DNA from: Paenibacillus melissococcoides
GTDB taxonomy: Bacteria > Bacillota > Bacilli > Paenibacillales > Paenibacillaceae
Reading direction: 5' to 3'
DNA: 64,000 nt
NCBI GenBank assembly: GCA_944800085.1
Contig: CALYLO010000012.1
Coordinates: forward strand, 62,001-126,000
The translations under genes were made by a program, and so were the position numbers. Positions 32,520-40,877 of this stretch are shown piece by piece. How positions within the stretch are numbered: position 1 is the first letter of the stretch; every line of letters starts with the position of its first letter. The notes below the pieces were generated by a model. That model was not told the origin of the DNA. It was given only the letters and a program-made list of their open reading frames with translations, and made no database searches.

Positions 32520-35357
32520 ATGCCATTCAACAAAAAATTGCCCGAATGGAAAGCAGCAGGAATACAACCACCTGAATCAAAGCGGTTGAAGGGTTGGGAA
32601 GTGGAGGACCGCCCCCCGGCCGATTGGCTGAATTGGCAAATGAACACGACTTACGAAGCCCTACAGGAGCTGCATGAAAAGGCAGCAGAGAAGGATGACG
32701 TATCGAAGGCTCTGAAATACGCTAAGGAATACACGGACAAGAAAGCGCAGGCGATTACCCCGGAAAGCATCGGGGCCGAAACGCCAGCAGGAGCCCAATC
32801 CAAGGCTGACGCTGCCAAGCAAGATGCCGAACAAAAGATTGCGGATCATGCAGGCGACGCCCAAGTGCACGTATCCGCTACGGATCGTCAGGAATGGGAC
32901 GGAGCTGCCGCTGAGGTATCCGATGCGCCGGCGAAGAAGCTGACGTTCACGCCCGGCCTCCAGGTGGTAGAGTCCGAACAGGATGCACCGTTCCGGATGG
33001 GGGAAGTGAAGGGACGGACGTTGATCAACCTGCTTGGAAAGGTAGGCGACTGCGAAAATACAGCCGATTGGTCTGCGCCCGGCCCCGGTGTCAAGACGTT
33101 AAGCACCGAGCGGGTATACGGATCCTTTTCCATCGAGGTAGGCAGCACCAAGGAGGAACAGGCGGGATTCGGTATTCGTACCAACGGCGCCATAAAAGAT
33201 TTGACCAAACACTATATAGCGATCGGGCATGTGCGGAATGTATCCGCGCAATATGTACATCTTTCGTTCGCGGAAGTAAAGGTCGAAAATAACGTAACAT
33301 CATGGTTTAAGTCGAATGGGACAGTCAAGTCCAATCAGTTCACCTATGCGTATGTCGTTGTCTCGCCGGAAGAGCTCGCGGGCAAGGAAAAGGTGGAAGT
33401 TTACGTCCGGGGCGTGGCATCAGGAGCCGACCAAAAGATTGCTGCAGATGGCATTGGTCTGTATGAGATCACCGAGGCCGAATACGACGCCATCGCCAAG
33501 ATGACGCCAGAGCAAGTGGCCGCGAAATATCCATACGTAGACAGCATGACCAACGTAACGAACCCATACGCTATCATAACGGGAGGGAATCTGCTGCCGC
33601 CGTTTTATGAAGCCGATCGGATTACTGTCGCATCGAAAGCGACCGTGGAAGCGCCGTATGAGTTGCGTTTTGGCGCTGGTGGAGACGGGGACTTCCTGGC
33701 TTATCATTTATCAGTACTACCAAATAAGACATACACGTTCTCGCTCGAAAATTCTGGGGTGTTGTGGTGCATCACCGAACTAGACTACAACACGGTTGTT
33801 GTCCCATACAGTACGGATACTAACCGTTCCTTCAATGTTGGTGACCGAACGCAGATTGCCTTTGTATTCAAAAGCTTCTCCACCGAAATTGACGTATCTT
33901 GTAAAAACCCGATGCTAACCATCGGAACCGAACCAAAGCCCTTCACGCCGCAACAACGCAGCATGCTCGCCTTCGAAACGGAGCTCGCCGCTCATCCGGT
34001 AGACGGCAGCAATCCCGATACGCTATTTATGGGAGACGATGGGTTGCCGTATGTGTTGGAGAAGTGGAAGAAGCTTGCGCTTGACGGCGGTTTGGAATGG
34101 CGTTTTGCAGAGAGGTTCACCGGGTTTAAAACTGTACTCGCTTATGGGGCAACGGTTGGGTCGGTTGCAGGTTCGGGGATTGTCACAAAATACGATGGGA
34201 AAAAGCTTGGAATTGCCGCTGATTGGGTAACGGATGGGCCAGACCACATAAACGGAGATATACATTTAGGCAACATTTATATGTCCATCGCCAACACAGA
34301 CAGCGGATGGGGGCCTGATTACGAACCGACGAAACCGGAGATAGCTGCATTTTTCATGGGATACCGCCTTTTGAAAGCTGACGGTAGTCTGTACGATGGA
34401 GAAGGACAAAGATACTGGAACATTATTAATCCCGATGGGTCTGTTGCTCCGGGCCAGTACACGACCACATTACCCACACAACCGCACAGCCAGTGGACGC
34501 CTTACCGCCTCCAATACCTAAAGACGAAGCCAACCGTCGAACCCGTCCGCAATTACGAAATGGGCTCGACACTCTCCGCAGGCTCGAACATGGTCGAGGC
34601 TGGCAGCGGGATTGTGATTCGAGAGAAGGCGAATCCTACGTACTATTCGCCCAATGGAAATTACTATATAAACAATACAGCAGTAAGTGGAAGTCTGCTG
34701 AAGAATAAGGCGTTTCACATACTGAGGGTTTACCGTAACAACCAAATTGATAATTTTGCAAAGATCGAAAACGATGCTAACGCATATGGAAAACAGCACA
34801 TCAGGTTTTTATCATCAGATCTCGACCCAACCGCAGTCTACCACGTCACCTATACGATGCTTGATCCAACGCTTGCGGCTCCAATCAGCGGCACCGTGGC
34901 GGCGAATCTGCGCGGGACTGTATCGGACTTGGTGCAGGATGTGGGCGATGTGCAGCGGCGGCTGAGTGTCTCAGAAGTTAGGTTGAATAGTATCACAAGC
35001 GACTTGAACAGTCCTCTTGACTGGATTACAGCTACTCTATTGAATGGGTGGAAGTCTGTCGCAGGACGCCCCGTGCAGTATGCGATGGATGCTTTTGGGT
35101 TTGTTCACTTTAGAGGTACTTTAGACAGTTCCGAAGCAGCCAAGGCAGTGGGTACGGACATCTTTAAACTGCCAATACAGTATCGTCCATCCAGAGTAAT
35201 AGGGATACCAACTGTAACTTACAGCAGCCCCCAAGACATACAGCCTTATGCGGTTGATATCGGAAACGGCGGGAGTATTAGAATAACGATGGAAAATACA
35301 CGCAGATTTATTTATTTGGAATCATTCTCATTCTATGTTGAGGGAGGAACGACATGA
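32520..35357 (+). CDS. Tail fibre protein
   Basis: A 945-aa receptor-binding fibre. The N-terminus (PFNKKLPEWKAAGIQPPESK, DRPPADWLNWQMNTTYEALQ) is the conserved baseplate-attachment segment, followed by a coiled coil and GAETPAGAQSKADAAKQDAE. The middle contains beta-rich carbohydrate-binding-like modules (TADWSAPGPGVKTLSTERVY); the C-terminus (NGWKSVAGRPVQYAMDAFGF) is a typical fibre tip. GGGAGGGAGAAGGAG precedes the ATG at 32520. Confidence 0.85.
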   Translation: MPFNKKLPEWKAAGIQPPESKRLKGWEVEDRPPADWLNWQMNTTYEALQELHEKAAEKDDVSKALKYAKEYTDKKAQAITPESIGAETPAGAQSKADAAKQDAEQKIADHAGDAQVHVSATDRQEWDGAAAEVSDAPAKKLTFTPGLQVVESEQDAPFRMGEVKGRTLINLLGKVGDCENTADWSAPGPGVKTLSTERVYGSFSIEVGSTKEEQAGFGIRTNGAIKDLTKHYIAIGHVRNVSAQYVHLSFAEVKVENNVTSWFKSNGTVKSNQFTYAYVVVSPEELAGKEKVEVYVRGVASGADQKIAADGIGLYEITEAEYDAIAKMTPEQVAAKYPYVDSMTNVTNPYAIITGGNLLPPFYEADRITVASKATVEAPYELRFGAGGDGDFLAYHLSVLPNKTYTFSLENSGVLWCITELDYNTVVVPYSTDTNRSFNVGDRTQIAFVFKSFSTEIDVSCKNPMLTIGTEPKPFTPQQRSMLAFETELAAHPVDGSNPDTLFMGDDGLPYVLEKWKKLALDGGLEWRFAERFTGFKTVLAYGATVGSVAGSGIVTKYDGKKLGIAADWVTDGPDHINGDIHLGNIYMSIANTDSGWGPDYEPTKPEIAAFFMGYRLLKADGSLYDGEGQRYWNIINPDGSVAPGQYTTTLPTQPHSQWTPYRLQYLKTKPTVEPVRNYEMGSTLSAGSNMVEAGSGIVIREKANPTYYSPNGNYYINNTAVSGSLLKNKAFHILRVYRNNQIDNFAKIENDANAYGKQHIRFLSSDLDPTAVYHVTYTMLDPTLAAPISGTVAANLRGTVSDLVQDVGDVQRRLSVSEVRLNSITSDLNSPLDWITATLLNGWKSVAGRPVQYAMDAFGFVHFRGTLDSSEAAKAVGTDIFKLPIQYRPSRVIGIPTVTYSSPQDIQPYAVDIGNGGSIRITMENTRRFIYLESFSFYVEGGTT

Positions 35358-35992
35358 AAGAAGCAATCATAACCGACCTCTCAGGTCGCTACATTGAACC
35401 GACGCTCGTTGCGGACTCCGTGACGGGCGTTTTAGATCGGCGTGAACGGGTTGAACCGGACGAACCGGGCGCTCTCTCACAGCCGGAACCGGAGCAGCGC
35501 GACGATGAACAGCCGGACGAACCGGAAACGGTACACGTAGGCTACACGGTCGCCGTACCGATGCCCGATGGATTGTATCAGCCTATATTCGATGTCGAGG
35601 GCTACCGGGCGGCGCAGGAGGCATATGAAACGGCCTACGTCGAATACATGACTTCCCTGGCCGAGCATGACCCGGAGAGTGACGATCCGCAGCCGGTGTC
35701 GCCGCAGCCTATAGACGGGGCCAGCTACTGGCGAAACGGCCTTACTGACGAAGAAATCGAAGCCCTGAACCCGCCGCCGCAGCCGTCCCAAACAGACATG
35801 CTGGGCCAAGAACTGACGCAAATGAAAATCCGGAATATCCAGCAGCAGAGCGTCATTGATGGACTTGGCCGTGAGCTTACCGAATCACGCCTAGACAACA
35901 TGAAGCAAAAGCAGACGGTCGATAGCTTGGGTTCGGAGTTGACGAAGGCCAAATTGGAAATTATCCAGCTTAAAGGGGGACAATCTTCATGA
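35354..35992 (+). CDS. Fibre-associated coiled-coil protein
   Basis: A 212-aa acidic protein coupled to the fibre gene (ATGA). A Pro/Glu-rich linker is followed by YWRNGLTDEEIEALNPPPQP and a C-terminal coiled coil of three related repeats (LGQELTQMKIRNIQQQSVID, LGRELTESRLDNMKQKQTVD, LGSELTKAKLEIIQLKG). It occupies the place of XkdW-like tail proteins; a fibre chaperone or minor tail role is inferred. Confidence 0.6.
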   Translation: MKEAIITDLSGRYIEPTLVADSVTGVLDRRERVEPDEPGALSQPEPEQRDDEQPDEPETVHVGYTVAVPMPDGLYQPIFDVEGYRAAQEAYETAYVEYMTSLAEHDPESDDPQPVSPQPIDGASYWRNGLTDEEIEALNPPPQPSQTDMLGQELTQMKIRNIQQQSVIDGLGRELTESRLDNMKQKQTVDSLGSELTKAKLEIIQLKGGQSS

Positions 35993-36135
35993 ATTTCTGG
36001 AAGCTCGCTTTTGAATGCCGATGGATCGATGCAGATGGATTGTGTCTGGCCGTGAAGACGGAAACCAATCCATTCGGAGAAATCACACCGGAAGAGTACG
36101 AGAAGATTACGGGGAAAGAATTCCCGCAGCAATAA
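35989..36135 (+). CDS. XkdX-family protein, 48 aa
   Basis: Short product NFWKLAFECRWIDADGLCLA, then TNPFGEITPEEYEKITG, matching the small XkdX family found at the end of PBSX-like tail operons. Coupled to the previous gene by an ATGA overlap and followed by terminators. Function unknown. Confidence 0.75.
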   Translation: MNFWKLAFECRWIDADGLCLAVKTETNPFGEITPEEYEKITGKEFPQQ

Positions 36136-36145
36136 GCGCCTGCTC

Positions 36146-36187
36146 ATAGCGCGGTGCTATTTTTATGCCCTCACGGCAGCGTGGGGC
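36146..36187 (+). terminator. Tandem terminator hairpins after tail operon
   Basis: First hairpin: ATAGC (36146-36150), loop GCGGT, GCTAT (36156-36160) followed by T5. Second: GCCCTCACG (36167-36175), GCAG, CGTGGGGC (36180-36187) with one bulged T, followed by TATTCTTTT. Together they separate the tail operon from the lysis genes. Confidence 0.65.
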
Positions 36188-36216
36188 TATTCTTTTGTCC
36201 AAGAGGGGGATATGCA

Positions 36217-36708
36217 ATGTTAAATGAATCACATTCGTTTCCGAAGGTATTAAATTGGTTTTCAGGCGTTGGGGCCGCAATTGTTCCCGGCCTGCAACTT
36301 CTTTATGGGACCAGTCAGATCGTTGTCAGCGTGATGGCAGCGATCCTCTTTTTTATCCTAATGGATTGGCTTTCTGGAATCAGCGCCGCGAAGCAAGATG
36401 GGACTTACGCAAGCACTTATGGCCTTGGTGGGCTTCGTAGAACGCTCTTTATTCTATTGTTCCCTGCAGGCGGCCATCTACTGGATGCGGCTCTCGGCTT
36501 ACCAGATGTCGTGTTTGGGCTGTTTGCGTTCGGGATACTGTACCACACGATTCAATCCATGACCGCTAATGCCATACGGGCTGGGTGGGGAGGATTTTTT
36601 CCGGAATGGCTCGTTACCAAGCTCATGGAATGGGTAAAATCGGAACTCGAAAATAAACTGGCTCGGGCAACGAGCCGAAAGGAGTCCAAGCATGACAATC
36701 GAAATTAA
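36217..36708 (+). CDS. Phage holin
   Basis: A 163-aa membrane protein that would form the pore letting the endolysin reach the wall. Hydrophobic segments at about 15-35 (SGVGAAIVPGLQLLYGTSQI), 37-55 (VVSVMAAILFFILMDWLSGI), 70-90 and 95-115; IMDWLSGISAAK-like motif and GGLRRTLFILLFPAG are typical of the bacteriophage holin family. AGAGGGGG precedes the ATG at 36217. The end overlaps the endolysin gene by 17 bases. Confidence 0.88.
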   Translation: MLNESHSFPKVLNWFSGVGAAIVPGLQLLYGTSQIVVSVMAAILFFILMDWLSGISAAKQDGTYASTYGLGGLRRTLFILLFPAGGHLLDAALGLPDVVFGLFAFGILYHTIQSMTANAIRAGWGGFFPEWLVTKLMEWVKSELENKLARATSRKESKHDNRN

Positions 36709-37900
36709 GCAGCGACTACTACCAGACGGACGACCGAACAAGCCGACGCGCCCTATGAAGCCGCAATATATCACGATCCACAACACGGACAATAGCGCTC
36801 CAGGGGCCACGGCGGAAGCGCACAGCCGGTTTATCCTCAACGGCAGCGGCGGGGCTCAAAAAAGCTGGCACTATACCGTTGATGATCGGGAAGTGTATCA
36901 GCATCTGAGAGACAACGAGCAGGGTTGGCACGCCGGAGACGGCAACGGTCCCGGAAATACGACATCCATTGGCATCGAGGTCTGCATGTATCAGGGCATG
37001 GATGAGGGGAAGGCGTGGCAGCGGGCGGTGGAGCTGATCGCTCTGCTGACCAAGCGGCACGGCCTGAACATTGATAAGGTTGTCCCGCATCGCCATTGGA
37101 GCGGGAAGGCTTGCCCATCCCGGATACTGCCGCGATGGTCGGAGTTTATGCAAATGGTAGAAAAGGAAATGGGCAACCAGCAACAGCCTCCCGCCGACGG
37201 TGGGACGAGCATCTTGGGGGCGGCGTCGGCGACGCTGGAGCAGGCCCGAGAATGGGCCCGGAGCAAGAACGCCCCGGCTGAGTTTGTGGAGTTGGCCATT
37301 CTCTACTGGCAGTTAGCGCCGCAATGCGGCGGGGTAGACCCGGCGATAGCGTATGTCCAATTTGCACATGAAACCGGGTATTTGTACCGGGATGGGCATA
37401 GCGCCGCCGGCATCGATGCGAGTTATCACAACCCGTGCGGGCTCAAGATTACCGCTGGTGGAGGAGATACGCAGGCGTCGGCACACAAGCGGTTCAAGGA
37501 CTGGCGGGAAGGCATAACAGCCCACCTCGACCATCTGGCCTTGTATGCTGGCGCTGCCGGATACCCACGCGCTGGGACTCCTGATCCGCGTCATTTCCCG
37601 TACCTCAAAGGCTCGGCGAGTACGCTTGAAGCACTCGGCGGAAAGTGGGCGCCGTCGCCGGACTATGGCACGCGGCTTGCGGACGAGATCGCGAAGCTGC
37701 ACAGCGTACAAGCGCCTGAACAAAAGCGGCCCGATTATACCGGCCACTGGGCGGAGGCGTCGATCCGAAGAATGTTGGAGGCGGGGATCATGAACGGTCG
37801 AGGGAATGGTTTCGCCCCTGACGAGCCGATCACGCGGGCTGAGGTGGCGGTGGTAATTGATCGGGTGCTCAACGGAGCAAGAAAGGAGGCTGCGGAGTGA
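36692..37900 (+). CDS. Endolysin: amidase plus glucosaminidase-type domain plus SLH domain
   Basis: A 402-aa lysin with three parts. Residues 1-155 are an Amidase_2 domain (N-acetylmuramoyl-L-alanine amidase) with zinc histidines in ITIHNTDNS and VPHRHWSGKACPSRI. Residues about 165-345 resemble a glucosaminidase-type domain (EQAREWARSKNAPAEFVELA, IAYVQFAHETGYLYRDG, DASYHNPCGLKITAGGGDTQ). Residues about 350-402 form one SLH repeat (YTGHWAEASIRRMLEAGIMN, FAPDEPITRAEVAVVIDRVL). SLH normally binds pyruvylated wall polymer of S-layer bacteria, giving the lysin an anchor suited to a Paenibacillus host. Confidence 0.88.
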   Translation: MTIEIKQRLLPDGRPNKPTRPMKPQYITIHNTDNSAPGATAEAHSRFILNGSGGAQKSWHYTVDDREVYQHLRDNEQGWHAGDGNGPGNTTSIGIEVCMYQGMDEGKAWQRAVELIALLTKRHGLNIDKVVPHRHWSGKACPSRILPRWSEFMQMVEKEMGNQQQPPADGGTSILGAASATLEQAREWARSKNAPAEFVELAILYWQLAPQCGGVDPAIAYVQFAHETGYLYRDGHSAAGIDASYHNPCGLKITAGGGDTQASAHKRFKDWREGITAHLDHLALYAGAAGYPRAGTPDPRHFPYLKGSASTLEALGGKWAPSPDYGTRLADEIAKLHSVQAPEQKRPDYTGHWAEASIRRMLEAGIMNGRGNGFAPDEPITRAEVAVVIDRVLNGARKEAAE

Positions 37901-38565
37901 GCAAGGCGGAATACTCAAAATGCGCGGCGTCAAATGGCGTCGTGCTTCATGCCATAAAGTGCAGTCCTAACGATATCAAGCTGCAGGCCTGCCGCACAGC
38001 CGTGTGCTCGCAGCCTATGACCGCCATTAACGGCGGCTTTTTTAGTTTCGGTACCGGCGACATCCTTTCCATCGCGGTGCAAAACGATGCTCCAATCAAG
38101 GGGCATCGGGGCGATTTCGGCAGCGGCTGGTACAACGCAAAATACGCACGCGGTACATTGGTGTGGGATGCGGCAGCACGTAAATATTCCGTTCAAGTCG
38201 TCAAGTCGGCCGATGAGCTCAGCGTCTCGGATCGCTCCCGGTACTGGGCGCAGGGCGGCATCAGTATGAGCCTACACGATGATGCGGGATGGCAGCAGAT
38301 AGCCCATCAGCAAAACATGCCGAATATGGCCGGGAAGGCGTACCGTACCGCGATGGTGTACGGCTCGGGACTGAATGTGTGGCTGGTTGTGACGAATACA
38401 GCCTGCACCGCCGGGCAGTTCCGATATGCAATCAAGGAGAAGATTGGCAGCGGCACGCTCGTCGACGGCATCTTTTTGGATGGGAGCGGATCGTCACAAC
38501 TAAAATGTAATGAGGCTTTATTGCAAGGCGATGGGCGGACTGTTTATTCCATCGTGTCGGTATGA
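37897..38565 (+). CDS. Phosphodiester glycosidase-like (NAGPA domain) protein
   Basis: A 222-aa protein coupled to the endolysin gene by overlap. AINGGFFSFGTG and the C-terminal LVDGIFLDGSGSSQL are hallmarks of the NAGPA-type phosphodiester glycosidase domain. No signal peptide is visible, so it would act after holin lesions form or be carried with the lysin. Possible substrate: a phosphodiester-linked wall glycopolymer; this is inferred from family and operon position. Confidence 0.75.
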   Translation: MSKAEYSKCAASNGVVLHAIKCSPNDIKLQACRTAVCSQPMTAINGGFFSFGTGDILSIAVQNDAPIKGHRGDFGSGWYNAKYARGTLVWDAAARKYSVQVVKSADELSVSDRSRYWAQGGISMSLHDDAGWQQIAHQQNMPNMAGKAYRTAMVYGSGLNVWLVVTNTACTAGQFRYAIKEKIGSGTLVDGIFLDGSGSSQLKCNEALLQGDGRTVYSIVSV

Positions 38566-38598
38566 TATACTGAACGTAAATCCGGAGGAACCGGTGAA

Positions 38599-38640
38599 AA
38601 GGAGCTCTGCTGGCATTGTGCTGGCGGGGCTCCTTTTTTT
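38599..38640 (+). terminator. Rho-independent terminator of the lysis operon
   Basis: AAGGAGC (38599-38605) pairs with GCTCCTT (38629-38635), followed by T7 (to 38640). The loop of 23 bases contains a repeated GCTGGC. It ends the lysis cassette. Confidence 0.75.
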
Positions 38641-38660
38641 ATATACTTTTGGAAAAAGAT

Positions 38661-38686
38661 GAGCCCCCGATTGATCCGAGGGGCTC
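38661..38686 (-). terminator. Terminator of the leftward two-gene operon
   Basis: GAGCCCC (38661-38667) and GGGGCTC (38680-38686) form a 7-bp stem. On the minus strand it is followed by ATCTTTTTCC, giving the T run needed for leftward termination; the plus-strand flank has none. Confidence 0.7.
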
Positions 38687-38692
38687 TCATAC

Positions 38693-38944
38693 TTATAATA
38701 CCTCGCCCCCGGCCCTTCTGGAGGCCATGGCTTTTTCAGTTGCCGCCAGTAGGTTTTTCAGGCGGCATACTTTGACAGAGTCGTTAACTGGAGCATGGCG
38801 TAAGATGATATCGGCCCAAGTGGTGCTCAGCAGATGTATGGATAATGCATCCCAAGCTCTTCCTTCTTGCTCCCACTCGTATCTTCGTGCATGGAACAAC
38901 GCAATAAAATCCTGGACGTTCTCGCAATCGATAAGTTCTTTCAT
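38693..38944 (-). CDS. Hypothetical phage protein, 83 aa
   Basis: Second gene of a leftward pair at the right end of the prophage. Helical, with no transmembrane segment: LIDCENVQDFIALFHARRYE, WADIILRHAPVNDSVKVCRL. It overlaps the upstream gene by ATGA. No family recognised; expression opposite to the lytic operon suggests a lysogeny or cargo role. Confidence 0.55.
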   Translation of the reverse strand: MKELIDCENVQDFIALFHARRYEWEQEGRAWDALSIHLLSTTWADIILRHAPVNDSVKVCRLKNLLAATEKAMASRRAGGEVL

Positions 38945-39132
38945 GGATTCACCACCACCCGGAAGGCGGACTCAAGCTTCCGGATCTCCGCCAACTGCTT
39001 CGCATCCCCCAGATCAGTCCAATCCAATATAGTTCGAACCTGATCAACATAGAATATGTGTGCTTCTCGAATGAGGCTTGAACGATCGAGATTGGTCACG
39101 AACGCACGGAACACCTTTTCATATGGATTCAT
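38941..39132 (-). CDS. Hypothetical phage protein, 63 aa
   Basis: First gene of the leftward pair, product NPYEKVFRAFVTNLDRSSLI, EAHIFYVDQVRTILDWTDLG. Helical and soluble, no recognised family. It is tightly coupled to the 83-aa gene, so the two may act together. Confidence 0.5.
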   Translation of the reverse strand: MNPYEKVFRAFVTNLDRSSLIREAHIFYVDQVRTILDWTDLGDAKQLAEIRKLESAFRVVVNP

Positions 39133-39188
39133 AGCCTTCTGCCTCCATAGTATTTATATAAGAGAGGGGGCAGATGCCCCCGTATGGT

Positions 39189-39272
39189 TCACTTTAATAT
39201 CAATGTTACAGTGTTGAGGATGATTGAAATGACAATCAACACGATTGTGATGTCTTCCTTTTTCATCCGCAT
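39189..39272 (-). CDS. Membrane micropeptide, 27 aa
   Basis: ATG with AAAGGAGTGG seven bases upstream encodes RMKKEDITIVLIVISIILNT then VTLILK: a short basic N-terminus and one hydrophobic helix. Its size resembles phage-encoded membrane peptides or type I toxin-like proteins, but no antisense partner is evident. Function unknown. Confidence 0.5.
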   Translation of the reverse strand: MRMKKEDITIVLIVISIILNTVTLILK

Positions 39273-39322
39273 ATCCACTCCTTTCTGTTGCTATGGTATA
39301 CTTGAATTGGACGACCGAGCCA

Positions 39323-39348
39323 CTACCCGCCCCCGAAGGGGCGAGTAG
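39323..39348. repeat. Strong GC hairpin
   Basis: CTACCCGCCCC (39323-39333), CGAA loop, GGGGCGAGTAG (39338-39348), 11 pairs with one mismatch. On the minus strand the loop reads TTCG. It lies just past the stop of the 46-aa leftward gene; there is no T run on either strand, so it may stabilise the mRNA 3' end. Confidence 0.55.
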
Positions 39349-39357
39349 CTTCCCATC

Positions 39358-39498
39358 CTAACGGAGTAGGGAAATGACGGCGGTTGCGAGTTGGGCCAGG
39401 GCCGTGAGAAGCAGGACCCATTCTCGTACCTTGACTCGGTCGTCTTTTTGCTGTGGTGGTGGTTGCGGTGGCCGAGTCTGTTTTTTCTTTTTAGCCAT
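39358..39498 (-). CDS. Small membrane protein, 46 aa
   Basis: The ATG at 39498 has AAGGAGGTGAG seven bases upstream. N-terminus AKKKKQTRPPQPPPQQKDDR is basic and proline-rich, followed by one hydrophobic helix (WVLLLTALAQLATAVISLLR). Divergent from the ribbon-helix-helix gene across the twin-palindrome operator, so probably controlled by it. Function unknown. Confidence 0.6.
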   Translation of the reverse strand: MAKKKKQTRPPQPPPQQKDDRVKVREWVLLLTALAQLATAVISLLR

Positions 39499-39527
39499 GT
39501 GCTCACCTCCTTTCTATACTTTCATTA

Positions 39528-39578
39528 TATACTGGTACCACTATATAAATCAAGTGTTTTTATACTGGTGACAGTATA
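39528..39578. promoter_or_regulatory. Twin palindromic operators
   Basis: TATACTGGTACCACTATA (39528-39545) and TATACTGGTGACAGTATA (39561-39578) share TATACTGGT and are near-palindromes whose centres are 33 bases apart, about three helical turns. They lie between the 46-aa leftward gene and the Arc-like rightward gene, and are the natural binding sites for the latter (inference). Confidence 0.65.
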
Positions 39579-39613
39579 TTTTTTGTGTTATTATTCAGAA
39601 AAGGGGTGAAGCT

Positions 39614-39838
39614 ATGGAGAAGAAAGGTAAAGCTGCGACCAGAGCAAAGGATAAGTATAATTCGGCAAACTATGATCAAATTAAATTGTGGGGCCGGAAG
39701 GGAGACCGCGAAAGAATCGATGTGGCTGCTGCGAAAAGCGGGAAGAGCAGGAACGCCTTCATCATGGAGGCCATCGAAGAGAAAATCGAACGGGAAGGGT
39801 TGGAAAGCCAGACAGAAACTAAAGAGCCCCGGGATTAG
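39614..39838 (+). CDS. Arc-like ribbon-helix-helix protein
   Basis: A 74-aa DNA-binding protein. After a basic N-terminus comes the beta strand QIKLWGRKGDRERIDVAAAK, then helix SGKSRNAFIMEAIEEKIERE, the Arc/MetJ pattern. AAAGGGGTGAAG precedes the ATG. It probably represses itself and the divergent membrane-peptide gene. The stop codon lies in the loop of a bidirectional terminator shared with the convergent lipoprotein gene. Confidence 0.8.
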   Translation: MEKKGKAATRAKDKYNSANYDQIKLWGRKGDRERIDVAAAKSGKSRNAFIMEAIEEKIEREGLESQTETKEPRD

Positions 39839-39851
39839 TCCCGAGGCTTTT
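39825..39851. terminator. Bidirectional terminator
   Basis: AGCCCCGGGA (39825-39834), loop TTAG, TCCCGAGGCT (39839-39848), one mismatch, with T4 after it and A-rich sequence before. It serves the convergent ribbon-helix-helix and lipoprotein genes. Confidence 0.75.
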
Positions 39852-39857
39852 ACTCAT

Positions 39858-40271
39858 TTATTTAACTGCTTCATCCATAGCTTTTGCATACTTCTCAAAT
39901 TCGGCTTTCTCCATATTGCCGTTCATTTGCAGCAGGACATTACCAGCTGCATGCGTGTGCGAGAATGCCGCGGCTGTCGCCTTGCCTAATTCATCGTAAT
40001 AGGTTTTTACCTTCTCAAGATCGGATGTCTTATCAAAAATAAAAAGCCGCCCTCCATTATCTTCCCCAAGGGCCGGAACAAGGATACGCTTGGACTCCTT
40101 GTCCAACTTAGGAGCCATTCCGTATTCTTTAGCTTCTAAGTCTCTCGCTTCAATCTCTAGCCCTGCATCCTTGAACTTCTGGACCATTTCATCGGCAGAG
40201 ATGTTTTTGCCGCCCCCGCAGCCTACCAGTACTAAAACACACATTAGGAATATTGCACTTAGCTTTTTCAA
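39858..40271 (-). CDS. Phage-encoded lipoprotein
   Basis: A 137-aa lysogen surface protein candidate. The signal peptide KKLSAIFLMCVLVLVGC ends in a lipobox (LVGC, cysteine 18) followed by a glycine linker. The mature part is soluble and helical (DEMVQKFKDAGLEIEARDLE, KVKTYYDELGKATAAAFSHT). Leftward orientation at the prophage right end, expressed separately from lytic genes, fits lysogenic conversion; small prophage lipoproteins sometimes block superinfection, but nothing in the sequence proves that here. Confidence 0.7.
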   Translation of the reverse strand: MKKLSAIFLMCVLVLVGCGGGKNISADEMVQKFKDAGLEIEARDLEAKEYGMAPKLDKESKRILVPALGEDNGGRLFIFDKTSDLEKVKTYYDELGKATAAAFSHTHAAGNVLLQMNGNMEKAEFEKYAKAMDEAVK

Positions 40272-40378
40272 AATTCCCCCTCCTTTACCTCAATTATATG
40301 ACTATACACTCATATATTCTATACTTTGGATTAGACTAAATAGAGAAAACCCTAGATAACTCCGAGTACGAATAGAAC

Positions 40379-40410
40379 ATTTTGTTAAGTGGAATTACTA
40401 AACAAAACAT
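40379..40410. promoter_or_regulatory. Operator-like inverted repeat before the LytTR-like gene
   Basis: ATTTTGTTAAGT (40379-40390), six bases, ACTAAACAAAAC (40397-40408) match as an imperfect inverted repeat (10 of 12 positions). It sits about 20 bases before the start of the LytTR-like gene and could be an autoregulatory site. Confidence 0.45.
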
Positions 40411-40430
40411 TATAAAGTGGGGCTAAATTT

Positions 40431-40763
40431 ATGTATACATTTGCTGTGTCTTTGGATCGTGTAGTAAAACTCAATTTGGCAAACGAGGTTATTTTAATTG
40501 AGTACAAGCAGAACGGCAGGAGATTACTTTTTCACACTGATTGTGGATGTAAGAAGAATATCACTTCATTACGTGATATGTATTCAGTTTTAAAATCAGT
40601 TGACTATGTGCGAAGTGAGAACTACTTGATAAATACAAGGCACGTCGTTGGGATTAGAGGTAATACGGCGATAATGTCAAATGGAATGGAAGTATACTTA
40701 ACTCGGCAAGGGAAGAAGGAATTAAAGGCGTTGCTCAGAAAAGGCCTAGATCACCAATTCTAA
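40431..40763 (+). CDS. Stand-alone LytTR-like DNA-binding protein
   Basis: A 110-aa protein; VDYVRSENYLINTRHVVGIR, NTAIMSNGMEVYLTRQGKKE fits the LytTR DNA-binding domain (strand-turn with the NTRHV core and a C-terminal NG..V.L.R pattern), without a receiver domain. Such short regulators occur on mobile elements. Target unknown; an inverted repeat in front of its own gene is a candidate. Confidence 0.6.
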   Translation: MYTFAVSLDRVVKLNLANEVILIEYKQNGRRLLFHTDCGCKKNITSLRDMYSVLKSVDYVRSENYLINTRHVVGIRGNTAIMSNGMEVYLTRQGKKELKALLRKGLDHQF

Positions 40764-40877
40764 CATATGTACATATACAAATATACAACAAGTTATGTAT
40801 ACAAAAACGGTTGTTCCCCACACAATTTGTCTCATGATAAATTAATGTTACAACATGAGATGGGGAGTTGATACAAT

